Origin: Mesobacillus jeotgali
Lineage (GTDB): Bacteria; Bacillota; Bacilli; Bacillales; Cytobacillaceae
Assembly: GCF_014856545.2 (NCBI RefSeq)
Contig: NZ_CP109811.1
Span: 676,001-740,000, forward strand
Length of the DNA: 64,000 nt
Direction: 5' to 3'
Shown one piece after another: positions 62,418-64,000 of the stretch. Position 1 is the first letter of the stretch. Every line of letters starts with the position of its first letter. The position numbers and the translations under genes were made by a program. Below the pieces are notes generated by a model. That model had not been told where the DNA came from. It saw nothing but the letters and a program-made list of their open reading frames with translations, and searched no databases.

Positions 62418-63371
62418 GTGGTAAAATTTTTAATTCGCAGATTGGGACTTATGGTCGTTATCTTATTTCTAGTCAGCATCATCGTTTTTTCTTTAGTCCA
62501 TCTTACTCCAGGCGACCCTGCAAGGATGATTTTAGGACAAGAGGCTACAGAGGAGTCGCTGCAGGCATTACGTGAACAAATGGGATTGAATGACCCACTG
62601 TATGTGCAATATTTTTCCTGGGTTACGAATGTCCTCCAGGGTGACCTTGGAAATTCCCTGAAGGATAATACACCGGTTCTTACCGTGCTGCTTCAAAAGC
62701 TGCCGGTCACGATCCAGCTGTCAATCATGTCATTTTTCATAGCGATGCTGATTGCCATCCCCGCTGGTATTATCTCAGCAACAAGAAAAGGAACGTTCTG
62801 GGACTACTTTGGAACAACCTTCGCATTATCCGGAGTTTCTGTTCCACCGTTTTTCTTGGGAATTTTGCTCATTTTCATTTTCTCTATCTCATTAGGGTGG
62901 CTGGCACCTTCAGGGTATGTCGAGCCATGGAAGGATTTTAAACAGAGTATGCTGTTAATGATCTTGCCTGCACTCGCAGTAGGCGTCAGATTGAGCGCTG
63001 AAATTACGAGGATGCTGCGTTCGAGCATGCTTGAAGTGCTTGAGGCGGATTATATCCGCACAGCATATGCAAAAGGTGTATTAGAAAGAGGAGTCGTTAT
63101 TGGTCATGCTTTGAAAAATGCACTCATTCCTGTTGTTACTGTTAGTGGACTGCAGTTGGCTACCTTCCTCGGTGGTGCTGTCATCACAGAAACGATTTTT
63201 GCAATACCAGGGATTGGGCGGCTAGTAATCGATGCGATATTGACAAGAGATTTTCCGGTGGTACAGGGGGCCGTTCTCTTCATGGCCATCGCTGTTGTCG
63301 TCGTTAACTTCTTTATTGATGTCCTATATTCCATTCTTGATCCAAGAATCAAGCTGACAGGGGGCCAGTGA
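62418..63371 (+). CDS. Peptide ABC transporter permease (DppB/OppB type)
   Basis: 317 residues from a GTG at 62418 with GGGAGGGAG upstream. Six helices; the start FLIRRLGLMVVILFLVSIIVFSL (in part), then HLTPGDPARMILG and REQMGLNDPLYVQYF typical of DppB/OppB, and the EAA-like coupling loop EADYIRTAYAKGVLERGVVIGHALKNALIPV (split) near residue 210. It is one of two channel subunits. The frame from 62361 overlaps the hairpin and is unsupported. It ends three bases before the next start. Confidence 0.94.
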   Translation: MVKFLIRRLGLMVVILFLVSIIVFSLVHLTPGDPARMILGQEATEESLQALREQMGLNDPLYVQYFSWVTNVLQGDLGNSLKDNTPVLTVLLQKLPVTIQLSIMSFFIAMLIAIPAGIISATRKGTFWDYFGTTFALSGVSVPPFFLGILLIFIFSISLGWLAPSGYVEPWKDFKQSMLLMILPALAVGVRLSAEITRMLRSSMLEVLEADYIRTAYAKGVLERGVVIGHALKNALIPVVTVSGLQLATFLGGAVITETIFAIPGIGRLVIDAILTRDFPVVQGAVLFMAIAVVVVNFFIDVLYSILDPRIKLTGGQ

Positions 63372-63373
63372 CC

Positions 63374-64000
63374 ATGGAAGCACAGTTAGAACAAAAAATC
63401 GTCGTCGTTGAGAGCCCAAGAAAACGCCGGATGAAAGAAATGAGCTCTCGTTTCTTCCAAAATAAATTAGCAGTTGTTGGCGGTGTTTTTACTTTGCTCC
63501 TCATTCTTATGGCTGTTTTCGCCCCGCTCGTTGCGCCTTATAATCCAACGGAGCAGAATTATGCAAAGTTCCTGCAGAGTCCTAATGCAGAGAATCTGCT
63601 GGGCACAGATGAACTAGGCCGCGACATTCTAAGCCGGATCATCTATGGAGCAAGGGTGTCGATTCAGGCTGGGATTATATCGGTAGGAATCGCGTTGTTG
63701 ATCGGTATTCCTATTGGTCTTTTTTCAGGATATTACAGAGGCGTTTTGGATGAGTTCGTTGTCATGCGTTTTACGGATGCATTGCTTTCATTCCCGCCGC
63801 TCGTACTGGCGCTTTCACTGGCAGCGGTGCTTGGAGCAGGATTACAGAATGCGATGATTGCCATCGGTATTATCTTTACGCCTAACTTTATCCGTCTGGT
63901 AAGAGGAGAGGTTCTGAGCCAGAGGGAGCGTGAATATGTCACGGCAGCAAAAGCTTCCGGAATAAGTGACTTTAAAATCATCTTCAGGCATATCCTGCCA
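63374..64000 (+). CDS. Peptide ABC transporter permease (DppC/OppC type), 5' part
   Basis: The frame stays open to the right edge of the window, giving 209 residues. The N-terminus (MEAQLEQKIVVVESPRKRR) is cytoplasmic, then helix 1 (FTLLLILMAVFAPLVAPYNPT), the DppC-like NLLGTDELGRDILSRIIYGARVS (split) and SFPPLVLALSLAAVLG. A QREREYVTAAKASG coupling-loop motif lies at the end. It is the second channel subunit with the preceding permease. AGGGGG lies 9 bases before the ATG at 63374. ATPase genes are expected to the right. Confidence 0.93.
   Translation, partial: MEAQLEQKIVVVESPRKRRMKEMSSRFFQNKLAVVGGVFTLLLILMAVFAPLVAPYNPTEQNYAKFLQSPNAENLLGTDELGRDILSRIIYGARVSIQAGIISVGIALLIGIPIGLFSGYYRGVLDEFVVMRFTDALLSFPPLVLALSLAAVLGAGLQNAMIAIGIIFTPNFIRLVRGEVLSQREREYVTAAKASGISDFKIIFRHILP

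Overview
The window is 64 kb of a low-GC Gram-positive chromosome, almost certainly a member of the Bacillaceae. The signs are strong AGGAGG ribosome binding sites with frequent TTG and GTG starts, a sigma-D type chemotaxis promoter, a GlpP/glpD antitermination unit, LtaS, an RNase J, a yclNOPQ-type siderophore operon with a Fur box, and several proteins close to Bacillus subtilis families. No rRNA, tRNA, transposase, prophage or CRISPR locus was seen. The species cannot be fixed from the sequence.

Layout. 1-3.1 kb: the end of an AGCS amino-acid symporter, a chemoreceptor, and a small coat-like protein. 3.2-9.8 kb: a hydrolase and a very large secreted amylopullulanase (1857 aa, two complete GH13 active sites) with LacI-type operators upstream. 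10-18.5 kb: mixed metabolic genes (arylamine acetyltransferase, EcsC, membrane acyltransferase, a degenerate serine hydrolase, a prolyl-4-hydroxylase-like oxygenase, AbgT transporter, a Nudix-GNAT fusion). 18.5-25.6 kb: Ca/Na antiporter, a POT peptide transporter with no recognisable start codon, a DUF305 protein, a P-loop protein, an amidase and two proteins of unknown function. 25.7-31.3 kb: glpD with its leader terminator and glpP, a soluble PAS chemoreceptor, and an RNase J paralogue. 31.3-38.6 kb: LtaS, a CDF metal exporter, a TRM11-like methyltransferase, a frameshifted dbpA helicase and a uridine-kinase-like protein. 38.7-44.1 kb: a divergent HTH/vWA pair with a DUF4352 protein, then a secreted protein made of eight 28-residue repeats next to a two-component system. 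44-52 kb: a stand-alone UvrC N-half, ProC, a frameshifted membrane protein, an ABC exporter, a GntR (YtrA-type) ABC operon and an aromatic-acid exporter. 53.7-57.7 kb: the Fur-boxed siderophore uptake operon ending in a heme-monooxygenase-like gene. 58-64 kb: an AspT-type exchanger, an Lrp regulator and the start of an oligopeptide ABC operon with a CodY-like box.

The most unusual feature is in the intergenic DNA. Three tandem arrays of unrelated sequence (near 13.2, 29.2 and 53.1 kb) share exactly the same 52-bp period, close to five helical turns. A fourth array at 57.8 kb has a 20-bp period, and a hexanucleotide microsatellite lies just upstream of a transporter start. Several genes also look mutated: dbpA and a membrane protein each carry a one-base frameshift, and the POT transporter has lost or never had a normal start.
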